Shown piece by piece: positions 12,221 through 29,609 of a stretch of 64,000 nucleotides of DNA (its first letter is position 1; every line of letters begins with the position of its first letter). The notes beneath the pieces were generated by a model. The model searched no databases, had not been told where the DNA came from, and was given only the letters and a program-made list of their open reading frames with translations. The position numbers and the translations under genes are program-made. The DNA is from Dirofilaria immitis (lineage: Eukaryota > Nematoda > Chromadorea > Rhabditida > Onchocercidae): positions 5,580,001 to 5,644,000 of the forward strand of contig JAKNDB010000109.1 of the NCBI GenBank assembly GCA_024305405.1. The letters are read 5' to 3'.

Positions 12221-15200
12221 TCAATAATATAGGTATAATGACAGCGACATCACTCGTTGATGGTACCAAAAGACGGTGGATACAGTTTTACGCCGATGGA
12301 ACATGCGATAATACCTTCCACCCGGCTTATCATAACTTTTGTTCTGCATAATGTACCCATCCTTTTCCGTAATGTCACCTGGTAGTATCTGAAATTTAAT
12401 TCCTGAGGAACTGAGATTAAGTAACAGTAAATAGGATTTCAGATTACCACAAGCTTGAAAACATAAAATTTTTGCTACATTATTTAAAGATTCAAGAATT
12501 ACTTTGATATTACTGCTTTTCACTAAACGCTGCACCGTAGGACTTAATGGTTCATACAGTATATTCTTCTGTTGATAGTGCAAATCTGTTAGTATGTAAT
12601 CGACACCGAGTTCGCGAGCTTGTTTCTGATTCAATACTGCCCCATGAACTTGAACCAATTTACCACCAGCTGTTCTAATAACTTCAATACCAGTATGTTT
12701 CAACAAATGTTCACCGGCTTGCAAACCTCTGGAATAAAAAATGCATAAATTTTAAAAGCTTACCTTCTCACATCGAAGTAGACTTCCACAAAATGTTCCG
12801 TGGAAAAAGTTATGAAGTATCCAAAGGAATTTTGAATTATGAATGACTAAAGAATACGACATACGTCATCACAGCTCCTTTCGCACCTTCCATTTTTGTG
12901 CCCAAGTAATGGATTTTCCGAATGTATTCAGTTCCAGCAAGGTCGATGCACATCGTAGCTCTGAAAGCAATATTGCCTCAATAAATAAAATTTTCCCATG
13001 TAAGAGAATCTGTTATTTCAATTGCAAAATATACGACTGAGAAACCATAGTTTTTGCTCATCGTTCTGAGGCACAAAAACAAGTATGAAACTCACAAAGC
13101 TAAGCCGAAGATAATATAAGCCATCGTGAAAAACATATACATTTGCTCAGTTGGCACAATGTCTCCGAAACCTATTTAAAATATGTGATTATTAGTTTAC
13201 ACGTATGAATGATAATATTCACATTATCTTCCAACTTTATTTATTCAGAAAAAACTTACCAACAGTAGCCATTGTAATGAAACAGAAGTAGAAAGCATCG
13301 AAATATTGCCATCCTTCCCATGATCGAAACAATAAACCGCCTATTGCTGTATAAGCAACTAATACAAATAGTACCATTACAACCGGAATACGTAATTCAT
13401 CCTAAAAAATTAAGCAATGAAAATGCATGTGCGTATGAGTTACGAATTATTTCGAAAATTATTACTCACCGTACTGGAATTCTACTCCAATTCTATCAAA
13501 TAATCATATTCAAGTTAGCAAACAGTAGCTCACTACTTCATAGTAAATAAAGATAAATAATGTCCCTGCCATCCATCTCTTATAGAAGACAATTGAGATT
13601 GCTACTGAGGCCTGATAAACATGATGTCCAAATCAAAATTAAGGACCAAATGATTCATTACATTTGCTTGTTAACATTCAGATAAGGAAAAATCTGGAGG
13701 TGCATTATCTTTAAAGGCTTGTGGGGAAAATCTATAACGATAATAAAATGAACTTCAATCCTTTCCATAGTATTGACCTTTTAGCACGCTTCTCCTTAGA
13801 AACATCATTACATGCCGAGAATGTCCGAATAAAAACGAGAATCTTATAATAGCAACTTTCCAAACATCTACTTTATAAATAGAAAAAGACCTCACAACTC
13901 GATTCTGAATCACTGTCGATGCTATTTAAATTCATACTTCCAGCTTTCATTGATACAGAACTACTTTGTGCGGAAGAGCTACGATCCCGATAATGATGTG
14001 ATATACGTCGTGACTGTCTACACACCTGAAATTCCAAAAATCCAAGAAAACAGCCTTCTTTTAATGCCAATTAATTTTTATTCAATAAGCTAATTTACAA
14101 CATAAATATCCCTAACCTTTCGTTTGAAAGTTCGATAAGTTCGGTAGAGAAAGCTCAAAAATCGGACAAAAATTTGCCTATATCTGCTATTGTGACCAAA
14201 AGTAGAGGTATACCAAACAAAGCGAAACATATGCATGCGATACGGCCAAATTGTGTTGCTGGCACTAAGTTACCATATCCTTGAAATACCAATTGTTCTC
14301 AGACCAATGCAAGGGAAAATTAGAGTGGAATATTACTTTAATTCAATAGACACTATTTCAACAACTATATCTAATAGAGAATCCAAAAGATGCTATTTCA
14401 ATATATCGTACTTTTCAACACACTCACCATTTCAATATCTAGAACTCCTAAATATCATAAGTTTTCCTACACTTAAAATAAGTACACAGAGACATTACCA
14501 ATAGTGGTAATAACAGTTGTGGCGAAAAAATACTGTTCGCATATGTCCACAGCATGGCATCACCGTTTGTTTTATTTAGTAAATGATTCTCATTGACAAA
14601 CTGATTTCGGTATGCTTCGAACATCGCAAGTACCAGTGATTCGAAATATTGCTCTCCAAGCAAGTCCAATGACTCACGTGTAAAAACTATCACCGCCAAC
14701 AGTTAAATTCCAAACCATATCATGGAAATCCTTTCGTAAGCCAAAAATTGCTCGCAATTCGCGATCACGAGTCTACATTTAGAATAGAAAAGAATAAATT
14801 AAGAAAAAAAAAAGTAGCTCACTTAAAGGAGTTGATGATATATCTTCAAAAATAAACGCGGAGAAGAGAAGAGAAGGAACATCATCCAAATTGACATTTC
14901 CATAGCTGTTATTTGTTGCTGTGTTACTAAATGACCGTAAAACGGAAACGGTTAGATAATATGCAACATTTTAAAAACTTCCTCCTGTTCAGTTTTGATT
15001 GAATTACTTAATTTTGAAGATAATGGTTTGTATCAGCTTATAAAGACGACCTAATTATGACATATCTTGTCACTTTTTATCGCTGAAATAAAAATGAATG
15101 AAAAAATTTAAATAAAAGGCATTTAACCGAATGATTTAAAGATCATTAAAATTATAAGAACGGCTTATGTTAGTGTATATGGATAACGAAGGATATACTC

Positions 15201-15890
15201 TGTTAAGAAGTCGCGAAAGACCAATTATAGAACCCATTCTACTACTTTTAATATACTTATATATATACTACATATATCACTGTAAAAGATATTGATCGAT
15301 TTTTATATGAATAAACACAAACACTCACTGTTGTATTAACTCTTCAAAGCAGAGGATAAGAAATACTGCTTGCTTTCAGCATCAGTTACGTCTAAATATA
15401 TAAACTGTAGCTTACCTCAAGTTCATTTGGCGCTTCCAGATAGCGAAACACTATAGCACCAATCAAAAGATATACAATAAGTAAAACAACGAGACCAACA
15501 TGAGGTAATATCATTCGAGCATACTGCAATACAAATAATTTTTTCCCAAAAGTGTAAAAAGTTTCCGATAAACTTCGAAAAAAATCTGAAAAAAATTAAT
15601 TAAATTAAATGTCTAATTAACAGGTATTTTTCTATTTACCATCATTTTATGCGACTAGTTATTTAGTCCTCATAATTTAACCTGAAACTTGTCAATCGGA
15701 AAACAAATCTCAATAAATAAATATAATTAGAAACAAACTAAAAATATACCATAATTGTTTTAGCTTGCGCACCGGATTGTTCGGTGACTGACTCATCATC
15801 TGACAGTGGCGGACCGGCCGTCGTAAGATCCATTTCCATCGGTATTTCGTCACCATTTGAACTATTTTCCGATTCTGATCTCTGGAACAT
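12221..15890 (-). CDS. Two-pore-domain (K2P/TWK) potassium channel
   Basis: Background K+ channel of the plasma membrane with two pore loops per subunit. The start is M at 15890 (MFQRSESENSS). Exons read: 15750-15890 acidic N-terminus; 15416-15523 TM1 (VGLVVLLIVYLLIGAIVFRY then LEAPNELE); 14509-14772 extracellular cap and P1 helix, with filter TTIGYG completed in 14117-14279 (GNLVPATQFGRIACI, TM2). Then 13893-14027 Ser-rich intracellular loop (SSSAQSSSV, SDSESSCE); 13260-13401 TM3 and P2 (FCFITMATVG); 13096-13171 filter completion GFGDIVP and TM4; 12865-12960 (MCIDLAGTEYIRKIHYLG); 12221 to about 12728 C-terminal tail. Both filters (GYG, GFG) are intact. The frame is broken in A/T runs at 14682-14686, 14525-14530 and 14157-14161, each repairable by one base. 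TWK family is certain; which TWK paralogue is not known. Confidence 0.92.
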
Positions 15891-18800
15891 TTTCTGGCTA
15901 TAATAAAATGCATTCTATTACCCGCTATAAAAAAAATCGAGAATCTCACAAAAATTTTCCAAACATTATCAATGTCATCATTATATGTATAATGTAACAA
16001 AAAAAAAAAATGAATCCTATTTCAAAATTTCAGTGAAGAAGAGTCACAACTTATGAATAAAAAGACCTGAAACATTTTGTGCTGAAGAATCTCTACTGTG
16101 AACTAATCTATTTTATGCTTGATCAATGGTATGACAGACCATATCAAAAGATCAAAAAAACTTGGTATACTTTATAAGTTTGCGAAAGCCAACAATTTTA
16201 TTAGGTACCTTCAACATGGTACTTATACTGAATTTTGATAATTTTATTAGCAACAAGTAAATTAAATTCGGTCAGTGTACATCTTTATCCTTTAAAAAGC
16301 GCCACTGTGCTGTCAAAAATTTTCACAAGAAATTCATTTTGAAAAGATGAAATTCATACAGACTTATATTTTCCCCAATCTTCAGCATTATGATGACAAT
16401 TGTCCATAAATACATTGAAAAATCTATTCTATAGAACTTTTAGGGAAAAATAACATGAAATTTTAACTGGGATCTTATAATAAAACATTATTCAAGGATC
16501 TTTAAAGCGATTAGTCAATAGAATAGCCGATGGTATTATTTATTTCATCGTTGCATCTGAAGTATTTTTAGAATTGAAATTGTAATGATTGAATTTTCAT
16601 CGCTTAGTTATTTTAAAATTTTAAGGATTGGCGCATAATCAGATGGAGTATCTTGAAGGGCAAATATATTGAAGCTTTAGATGAATTCTGTAAGAAGCGA
16701 ACAAATCCAGATAAAAAATAACCCCATATTTATAAATGTGGGTTATTTGCTATGGTGAATCAAAAGTTCAGAAATGAAAAATATCAAAAGATAGCGGAGA
16801 TAATAATAAACGAATCTATCGAAGAGTAACTTACAAGGTCGAATTCGTCGTTCTGCACAAACAGAGTATCACGTCTCATTACAATGAATATTTAATTGTA
16901 CATGAAAAGGTTGATGATGAGTGACGATGTAGTTAGGAAGAACACATTATTACACGCTCTCTTCCTATCAGCAGCTGTCCAGAAGTCCACTGAAAGCAAA
17001 ACATTACTGCGGCTGAAGGAATTTGCTAGCGCCTTGCTCCACCACTTGTTTATTGCTACATATCCACTGCATCTGTTTCTTTGTTGCTTAGGTCATTTTA
17101 ATCTGTTGATTTGTAAGCATTCTCTGCTGTACTGTTTCAATGGTATTATTTGAGATGAGAAGTTTATCAAATAATTCGATGCATATCACTGTTTTTTCTG
17201 AACTTCGCACATTCGCTTATTAGGTCAGATTAATCATGGTTATGTGAAAAAGTTCGGAATTCATTTCTTTAACAATAGAGTACTAATTCATCATCAAACT
17301 TCGAAATATATTTCAAATGCTTTTTTTTTTATTTCTTCAATGCCTTTCTTTAACATAACTAGTCGCATTTCCTTATTTGCATGTACTAAAACCATGAATT
17401 ATAATCTACAGTAAATGTGAAATCTATTCTGCTCCTTGAAACAATCTTCGTTATTGCCCGCGCATTACATGAACATTTCAATTTGATCGGAATATGATAT
17501 TGAAGTGTGGTTTACAATATGAAGGAGTACAACCAAATTGTGATCAAATTTGGATATCCCTTCCACGTACAGATAATATAGCAATATTACAAAAGCGCAA
17601 TGACACCACTGAAAGTGCTTTGATAGGTCCTAAGATTTCTGTAATAGCGGGTCATGCCAGACGTTATTTGCACTGCGAATGTTTTCGCTCATATTTATTC
17701 GTTTGAATGTGCAATTTGAAAGAATAACAGTTAACAATTTTGCATAGCACAGTAGTCGTTAATATACAGATACTACATAACAGAGCATCTGTAAATCCAT
17801 ACAATAACTAAATGGCAAATTTCAGGATTACATCATTAAGGACCACTGCATTTCTAAAACAGAAGTTCAGGGTGTGAAAAAAAATCGTATGAATGAACAA
17901 ATGATTAAAGTTAAAATTAACTCCAAAAAGAACATGCTTTTTTTTTTTTAGGAAACTCTTAAGACTTAAAACAACTTTAAAAAAAAGCAGATGCCAGTAC
18001 TTTGAGATTGAAAAGTCTGCAATGATTCTCCACTTTATTCACGCAGATTAGTGGCTAGAATTCTTGTCCATCATCGACTTACTTCGTTTTATTCAAAGTC
18101 AGCAAAGTGATGCCGAGTAGTTAGTTTAAATCATATCCATTCAAGAAGCAGCTTATTATCCATCCAAAACATGTAAAAAATAGGGTTTTTTTTCCTTACA
18201 TCCCATACCTCTTATTTGAATCCACAATTCCACGAATGCAAATGACATAAATAAACCTAAAATTTCCTCAGCTTGCCAGATCACGTTTTTCATGTATTTC
18301 GAGGAAAGAACGAAACTTATTGAAAACTTTTGCAAAAATATTCGTCTTTAATATCTAAAACACTCAACTAACAAAAGCGTCACAATTGTTCATGATTGCT
18401 GTATCCAACCTTTTGATCACAAGAAAGTTACATTTATTCTAAATAGAGTTTAAACAAATGATAAATATCAACAGATTTCGCTAATTTTGCAATATTCAGG
18501 AATCTAACTAACATCAATAATGGTCTGAATTACGAGCCGGAAGAAATCAATGTTTCTTTTCGTAGAATTTCTAAATACAATTTTTGATAATTACTATGAC
18601 AAATAATTGGTAAGGAATAACTTGAATCTTTCCAATATCTCGAAAACAATTGAATCAACTTTTCAAAATTTTCGAAAGAATTATATTAACAGTTATCAGT
18701 ATAAACAAATTTCCTAAATATCAATAGTAAAAATTAATCAAAAGCACAAAGAATACAAACAGACGAACACCATCAACATAAATTATAAAACAAATTATAG

Positions 18801-19172
18801 AACAAACTAAAAAAGCAGCTCAGGTCGCCTTTAAAAAACATGTGTATTTTATACTGCGTAAAACAGTGTTAAGCAGTGAAATCAGTTTTTCCATGAATTG
18901 TAGTAAGAAAGCATTCAACAAATCATCCATTTATAAACATCTTAAAATGAAGCACTGAAGAGATAAAATCTGAATGATAGAAACATCTCAGCCAATTCCT
19001 ATAAACTAATGGACAACAAGAAGAATGAATTGTAAAGGAACAAATACTGAAATGAAAATAATAAAACAAAAAATCAATATTAAATGCTCAGAGAAAGCAG
19101 AAATAAAAGCTTTTTTCTGAAACGAATTTTCTGGATTAACATCGCAAGTTGTTGTAAATAGGATTAAAAAAG
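15891..19172. other. Intergenic, no recognisable gene
   Basis: This AT-rich stretch lies upstream of the K2P channel and downstream of the AP-2 mu gene. Plus frames at 16896-17153 and 17494-17706 have neither splice context nor family motifs. Homopolymer tracts occur (for example T runs near 17322 and 17940). No repeats or RNA genes were identified. Confidence 0.45.
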
Positions 19173-22786
<3,614 letters not shown>

Positions 22787-25700
22787 CACTGATTCAGAAT
22801 AATGAGAACGATGGGCAGAAACTTTCAGGCTATTCAATAATAAAGAGCAACTAGTTAATCTTGGAAATACAAAAAATGTATATTGCAGATTATTAATACA
22901 GCTAAAAATGAAAAAGTAACTGCGCCAAAAGAAATTAAAAAAAAAAAAACGCAGTCAAATTAAGAATCCCTGAAATTTGTTCCGATAATGGAGGACAAAA
23001 TTTGAGTTGAACAAAATGATTTATATGTTAATTCTCGTAGCATAACAAAAGATGGTTTCTATAAGCACTTTTGCCAAGAATTGAAGATTAGTAAAGAGAA
23101 AGCTTTCGAGCAACATTTCATGGCAATCTCGAGTAAATGTGAAATGGCGAACACCTTTTGCATGTACTATATAGTAATTCTCAAAATTACTATGCAGAAG
23201 AACGCAATATTTCAAGTAGCTCCACCTACAGCAGTAATCCTATCATCGACATCTCATCGTAGGAGTAATCCTAGTTTAAAAGCGAAGCCAATCTTTTCTT
23301 TTGGCCATTTATCTCCAAACCAGCTGGTACGATAGCATGAAAGGTTTAAGATTGCTCGCTAAAATTGTAGCCTATTACACTGTTGAAGATTTATGTTATG
23401 CGGCGGAGGTAGGTTAGGTGGAGAGGTTATGAAGGGTCAGGTAAATGTTTCATTCATAAGCCATTATCTTCTTGTTTTCTTCTGTTTGCTCTCCTCTCCA
23501 CAAATGAATCATCCAATATGGAGTGCTTTTACTAGTGTGTTTTGAAGAAATATGAGGTATTGGTGGTACATCTTATAATGAGTCGCTGGGCGGGGGAGGG
23601 GAGGAGGGAAAGCCAATGAAGTTCATTGGATATTTCACATAAAAATTAGCACAAGACGCTGTATTGTTTCGTTTTCCAAGAAATGATAAGAGAATAGAAT
23701 AGCCAGTATAGTCTGGTGATTATAGCTATTCTACGGAATGTTGTGATAATTCTTTGATAGGCTAGTAATCAAAACTAAGCAAACAGAAGGTGTTGCCAAA
23801 ATTCTCTTTCATATGCTTAATAAAGTTTTTAGTCTTATTGGCTATCGGTGAATGGCCTGTTAATTTTTAATATTTTTAATAATAGAAATTTCTAAGAGTT
23901 GATTCATATTTAAATTCTGTACTAATGAAAAGAAATTAAAGTTGTTTTAGTTTGCTCTCAAGCGAAACTTCGTGGAAGATAATTTCGGTAGGAGCTTCAT
24001 GGCAGAACCCAACCTACTCTTTTCGCAAAAAATGAATACTATTTTTTTCAACAAAAATTCAATATTATTTTAGGAGAAATTACAAACCGTTTCAAACGTT
24101 TTTCTGATGAAATGAAGGAATAAGATTAAAAATGGCGAGTTTGTGAAGACATACTTTTCTTACTGGTTTCTTCATTTGATCATTGCGACAGCGAGCATTC
24201 TTTTACGTAATTCGAACTATGATTTTCTAACAAGAATGATGTTCTTATCCAGTATGCCAAAATTTACCTTTCCGTTCAATATTTTTCTTAAAAAAGTTTG
24301 TTAACGTAGAAGCCATTCAAAATAAAAAAGTGGATTCATGTGCATTCATATTTGACATATTGAAAGTATTGAGATCCAAAATGATGAAAATAATGTTTGA
24401 ATGCGTTGGAAAAACTAAAAATGGGAATACTACATCAAATATCAATACATTACCAATGAAAAAAAAGGCTTCATATTACCGCCTAATAATGTCGTTCTTA
24501 CATGTAAGTTTTAACTGTTGTTAATTACAACATTATGCAATCCATGATAACGGACGTGTAAAATCAGTCACCAAATACATGTATTGTGAAAGACATGAGT
24601 TGTTTGGAAAAATTAGACAATTTTATGAAATAATGCATTATTTGGCTATTTAATTTTTAGACTTATTATGCAAGTCACTGATTGGAAACTCCTTTGTATA
24701 CTCGGAAAAGCTATTGTTTTTCTCGGGTTTCATGTTGTCATTTCTTGTTACCTCTTTTAGCTATAACCTATGGAATTTACAAGTCACAGCTATTGTTTAA
24801 ATACTAGACGTGATGTTTGTTTTTGATAAAAGCAATTATCGACATAGATTAATTGACAACATACCTAAAAATCTTTCATTGAGATGTTGAGTTTGTTTGC
24901 CAAAAGGACATGAAGTAGAATCAGGAATAGAAGAAGTTATTTCTTTTCGTCAGTAATGCTATTATATTTCAAGTTTTGTAAAGGCAATGAATTTTTATCA
25001 ATATCGGCAACAGATTATTGTCTTTTCTAACATGAGCATTCTGCATTTAAAATTTTACTTCTTACAGCATAATTCGTTATTTTAAGGCAGTTGTTTTTGC
25101 TGAACTCCAAAAATCAGTGTGCTGTATTTCAGTTGCTCATATAAGTCGTGCAAGTACCCTCTTCCAAAATCTTCGATAAGATTTTTCTTGACAAATCTCA
25201 ATTTCGTATTTTAGTCTAACTAGAAATAAAATAGGTAAAGCATACCAGATATTTGGTTGTAGTCGCTGTTACTCTTTAAGCAATAAATTAAACTTTGAAA
25301 TTTTTTTTAGGGACTTTCCTTTTTGTAAGAAAATTAAAATTTTGTATCTTCCTATTGGTCAGGAAAATTATTGTTTAGTACAACTTAATATAAAGCAAAT
25401 TGTTTAACATCAGTCAAACAGTTTTATAGAGAACCCTTATGATCCTACATCAAGAGTTTTGAAACAAGGCGTTAATTCACAACATATCAATACCAATGTA
25501 AGGATAAGCATCATGCATATATTTTTATAACAGTTATTGTATTTTTATACATTTCATCTTTTTTAGAATGGATGATATCTTATTAAGTAATATAGCGATC
25601 CATTATTCAATGTAATGCCGTAATTAACGTGAGATAACCGTATATGCTGTCCAAAAGAAATAATAATCTTCCTAGTTAGTTTGAAGCTTTCTTGATTTTA

Positions 25701-27442
25701 TCTCAGTTTCCGTTATGCGATGAATATACCCGCATCTTCAAATTCAATGAAGAACTCAAATATTTCGAATTTGGAAACAAAATTTTGAATTTTTTACTGT
25801 TTAGTACTTAAGCTTTGACTATTCAATATCATTTGTTTGTAAATATATATGAGTCGTCTTGGTTATCGTTGTATGCATGTTTTCAATGCAGACAATAAAA
25901 TTCAGTAGAAATAAAAAAATTACAGATATGAATTAAAATTTGATGGAGGTAAAGCTTATAAAACTTAAACAGCGACAGACGTAACAAAGATTTTTTTCAT
26001 TAGTTTATTCTGTTCTCAACAATGGGGTCTTAACACTGAATAAGAAATTGAATACTTATCTTTTGTTTTCTAGTGCAGTTGTTACAATATGCAATTTGAA
26101 TACATCTCTAATAATTTGGTATCGATCTTAAACCAATGGAAATTCTGTAAATTCCAGTTTCAGCTATAGCTAGTTCAACTTTTAAAAGGCTCAAAATAAA
26201 TTTTAAGATTTAAATAAGAAGAAAATATCAAGTAAGCAAATAAGTCAGGACTGAATAAATAAATTTTAGAGCAGAGTATATACAGTGACTAAAGAGTCTC
26301 TTTTGGATAGAAAATTAAAATATGCTTGTGCGAAGGTTCGTTAAAACTAAGTGCCAGTTTGAGTAGTTACAGAAGATGGATCTCTATCACAATTTCTGAT
26401 GATTAAAACAACTTCAAATAACTTCCTTATCAATTTTTAATTGAATTTATTCTCGAACTATCAATGTACTATGAGTGATATTCACGTCCCTGTAATCAGT
26501 ATCAGTATGGGATAAATGGATAAGTTGCTGTCTAGATCCACATTCTGCAAAATTAATATTCATGTGAGTTCCAACCAGAACGTTGCTAAATAAGTCATAA
26601 ATTTGAATCGTATTCGAAATAGTGTACAAATTCCCTTTTGATAGTTCTCGGTGAGGGTTCTTTAATATGAATGGAAATCATTTATTTGTGCATTGACGAT
26701 AGAAATGTAATAACATGAAAAAAGTTCATTTGTCGTCAACATTTTGCATTTTCAAATAAATTTATTAATAAAGGTGAACAAATCATCAAATGATAAAATA
26801 AATAATTTTAAGTTTTTACTGTCATGATTGTTTGCATGTCATTACATCATCCTCTACTATTCCCTCCTCAACCCTCAAATAATTTTGTAAGTGGAGAAAA
26901 TAAATAAGGGAAAGGGAGAGATGATAGCTAAATTGAGTTTAGAAAAAGCTCATTTGGCAGACACGTTGTAAACTAATAAGAGGATTCAATTATAAATTGA
27001 TGTGGTTAGTACTTTATTACTTTAGGCGATAAAGATAACTGTTATGTGTTAATCATTAATATTTTACTTCGGTTTTTAGTAGCGATGTCGAGATCTTTAT
27101 ATACAAAATACTGCGAAAAGTTTTTCAATCTCAAATCAATCAGTACTACGTTCAGCAGAAAAATATTTAAAAGCGAAATTCGCATAATTTGATGAAGCAT
27201 ATTAAAAACACTTCAAAGTTCAATAACAAAAAGGTATTAGAAACAGTTAAGGCGAACTGTTATCAAAAACATTTTTTAATCAGATTAGCCTACTTTTACT
27301 GCAACAATTTTCAATAATTCGAATCTATACGTCTTGTAGCTGTTTTAATAATACCGATCATTGGTTTCATAAAATATCGAACAGATTCATAGATGAAGAT
27401 CGTTAATATATATAAATAAAAATTATAGATGTAGCTAAATAC
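22787..27442. other. Upstream flank of AP-2 mu and start of gene-poor region
   Basis: No coding exon was recognised. At 23400-23620 the base composition changes locally, with purine- and G-rich stretches including a four-run G tract (23588-23608), about 0.8 kb upstream of the AP-2 mu start codon. This is a candidate promoter-proximal region. From about 23.7 to 27.4 kb the sequence is uniformly AT-rich with only short open frames. Confidence 0.45.
23588..23608 (+). promoter_or_regulatory. Potential G-quadruplex motif
   Basis: Four G runs of at least three (GGG, GGGGG, GGGG, GGG) are separated by loops C, A and AGGA, fitting the standard intramolecular quadruplex pattern. It is striking in an AT-rich region. 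Function is unknown; its position upstream of the AP-2 mu gene suggests promoter context. Confidence 0.5.
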
Positions 27443-28599
27443 TAAACACAACTATACAAACATAGACCTACTGTACTGCATTTATGCCCTGATCACGTAA
27501 GCAATAGCTTTGCTACCAAAAATCTGTCTTCAGATTATTTTCGATTCTTCATCAAAAAGCTGCTTCTGTAAGCAAATTATTTGCTCTAACAATAATTCTT
27601 CATTAAACGGTCTGATGTATATTAGATTTCTGGGAAAAAATATTTTGTAAAGTTTTTCAAGATGAAATTTAAAGTGAAATAAAAGTCTTTATCAGCGGTA
27701 GCAAAGTGAAAGATTTTTATTCCTGATAAAAAATGATAATGATTTTTAAATAAGAATTACCCATCTTTTTATGAAACATTGAAATCGCATAAGTATTAAA
27801 ATATTAACAAAATCAGTTTTAGTACACTATGATCCCAATTGAAAACAAAATATTTACGTATTTAAATTTCAATACAGCTTCAAGAGACCCATTACAGAAA
27901 TTTAGTGAATTCATATTCAGTTTTATTTATTAATGGATCATGTGCATATAATACTATTATTTGCTCAGCATCTTGACAAAAAGTACCATTTTATCCAGCA
28001 TGTGTACTTTGAATAATCAGGTAATAAAAGTGTACGGAAATATCATTTTTGTAATGTCTCATACCTTTTCTCTTCTTCCCTTATTTTATTTATTTTATCT
28101 AATGAGTTGGTTTAGTACTGATAAGTTCGCATTTGTCAACTATGCATATATCTTTTGGAAATTTATTTAGTAAACCTGATTGTAATGTGATTATTGAAAT
28201 GGTTCTGATATGAATTCGGCGTAGTCTGAATGATTATTATACGTTTGCATTATAAATTTATCTTGTTCATCTTACTTTTCTCTTTTTGGTGATGACTTGA
28301 ATAAATTAAATAGCTAATTTCAGCAATGAATATGCAAGTAATTAACAAAGATTTTGGCTTCGCTAATTGTGTCTTGCTATCTCATTTTCAGTATTATTTA
28401 TTTCAATCGTAATATTTAAAGATAAAATCTAAAGAGCTGTTTACGGTACTCATAAATCGTTATAATAAAATGAATTTATGAAAGATTTGCATTATTTTTG
28501 CGTGTCTGAACTTATTATTCCAGATTTAAACATCTTTTAGATTAGAATTACGCTTACGTCTAAATGTGATGCCGTTAAATTATTTGCTAAGTTACTGAA
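27443..28599. repeat. Inverted-duplication arm A (1,157 bp)
   Basis: This block is the reverse complement of 29610-30769. In the parts I compared, the copies differ by one substitution (near 27500) and three one-base changes in homopolymers. Those three changes account exactly for the 3-bp length difference. No terminal inverted repeats, target duplication or transposase frame were seen. A 69-codon open frame at 27961-28170 shows no recognisable protein. Confidence 0.93.
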
Positions 28600-28600
28600 G

Positions 28601-28872
28601 TCAATACTACTATTCACACCGGGGATGAATAGATTTTGAAAAACGATAAATAATTTATTTATCATACGGAAAACCGGATTGTTACTCATTTATTTAAATC
28701 AATATAATAGGAAAGATAATTTTAACTGTACATGGACTCAAATACAAAAAGATATGAATCTTTGGAAGCTTTAAAACTCTATCAAAAGGCGGACTAAAAA
28801 AATGTTCGAAAGCCAAAATCTCTTAGTTTCTTTTGAAGGTCCTTTTAATTTTATCTGTTGTACACTTGTACA
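28601..28872. repeat. Inverted-duplication arm B (272 bp)
   Basis: This block abuts arm A with one intervening G (28600). It is the reverse complement of 34643-34914 with no difference seen by eye. Thus A and B are contiguous here, but their partners are 3.9 kb apart and in the opposite order to a simple inverted copy. Confidence 0.93.
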
Positions 28873-29609
28873 GTAATTTGGAGACGAACTAGAATAGACT
28901 AACCCATTATAATAAATTTGGTTATGGAGGTTTTGATAAAATATTATTGAAGAAGAATTTCAAATAAAATTTAAACAAAATTTTCCCAGACTGGTGCATT
29001 TCTTGTTATCCATCATTTAATCTTATTCAAGAATCTTTCTGTCTATTTTTTTTTCAATTTAAAAGAATAATTAAATGTCGAATATTCGTTATTATCTATT
29101 AATTATAACTCTTAAAAATTGAGGAAATGAACCTTTTCAAGGATGTGTGGAACTTTTCTGCCAGACTTCCAGGTTAAATTTTTTCCTTTTTGTTGAACTT
29201 CTTCCACTTTTCGAAGATAGGGAATGAAGTGTGACCATTATCAGAACTCATTTCCCGATTATTATATCCTCATTTTCATAAAAATGGTAAATTTTTCTAA
29301 TAAAGAATAGAAAGAAAATTCTTATTTAACGATCGAAAGAAATTCTTACTGAATGCATTTTTTCTTTAACTATGCAATATTTAATAGATAACCATTCGAA
29401 GTTATTGAAAGGTGAAATTGAATTCCGCCCACTCAAAACACTGTAGAAGTTGTGAATACAGAATTCAAAGACTCCTGCCACTTCCTACTTTTTTCGGCTG
29501 TTTGAATTTACAAGAATACTGAAACCGTGTTTTCGCAAAATGTAATGCTAGAAATGAAAACTTGAAATAGCATAATATTGTACATATTGTAGCATCTGAC
29601 ATTTTTAAG

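Noticed and set aside
27961..28170. Hydrophobic 69-codon open frame inside arm A (mirrored in A')
   Set aside because: It recurs only because the DNA is duplicated. No family features, and no transposase-like motifs.
27443..28872. Reading the AB block as a transposon
   Set aside because: The two outer ends are not inverted repeats of each other, no target duplication was seen, and the partner segments are separated and in an order a simple insertion would not give.
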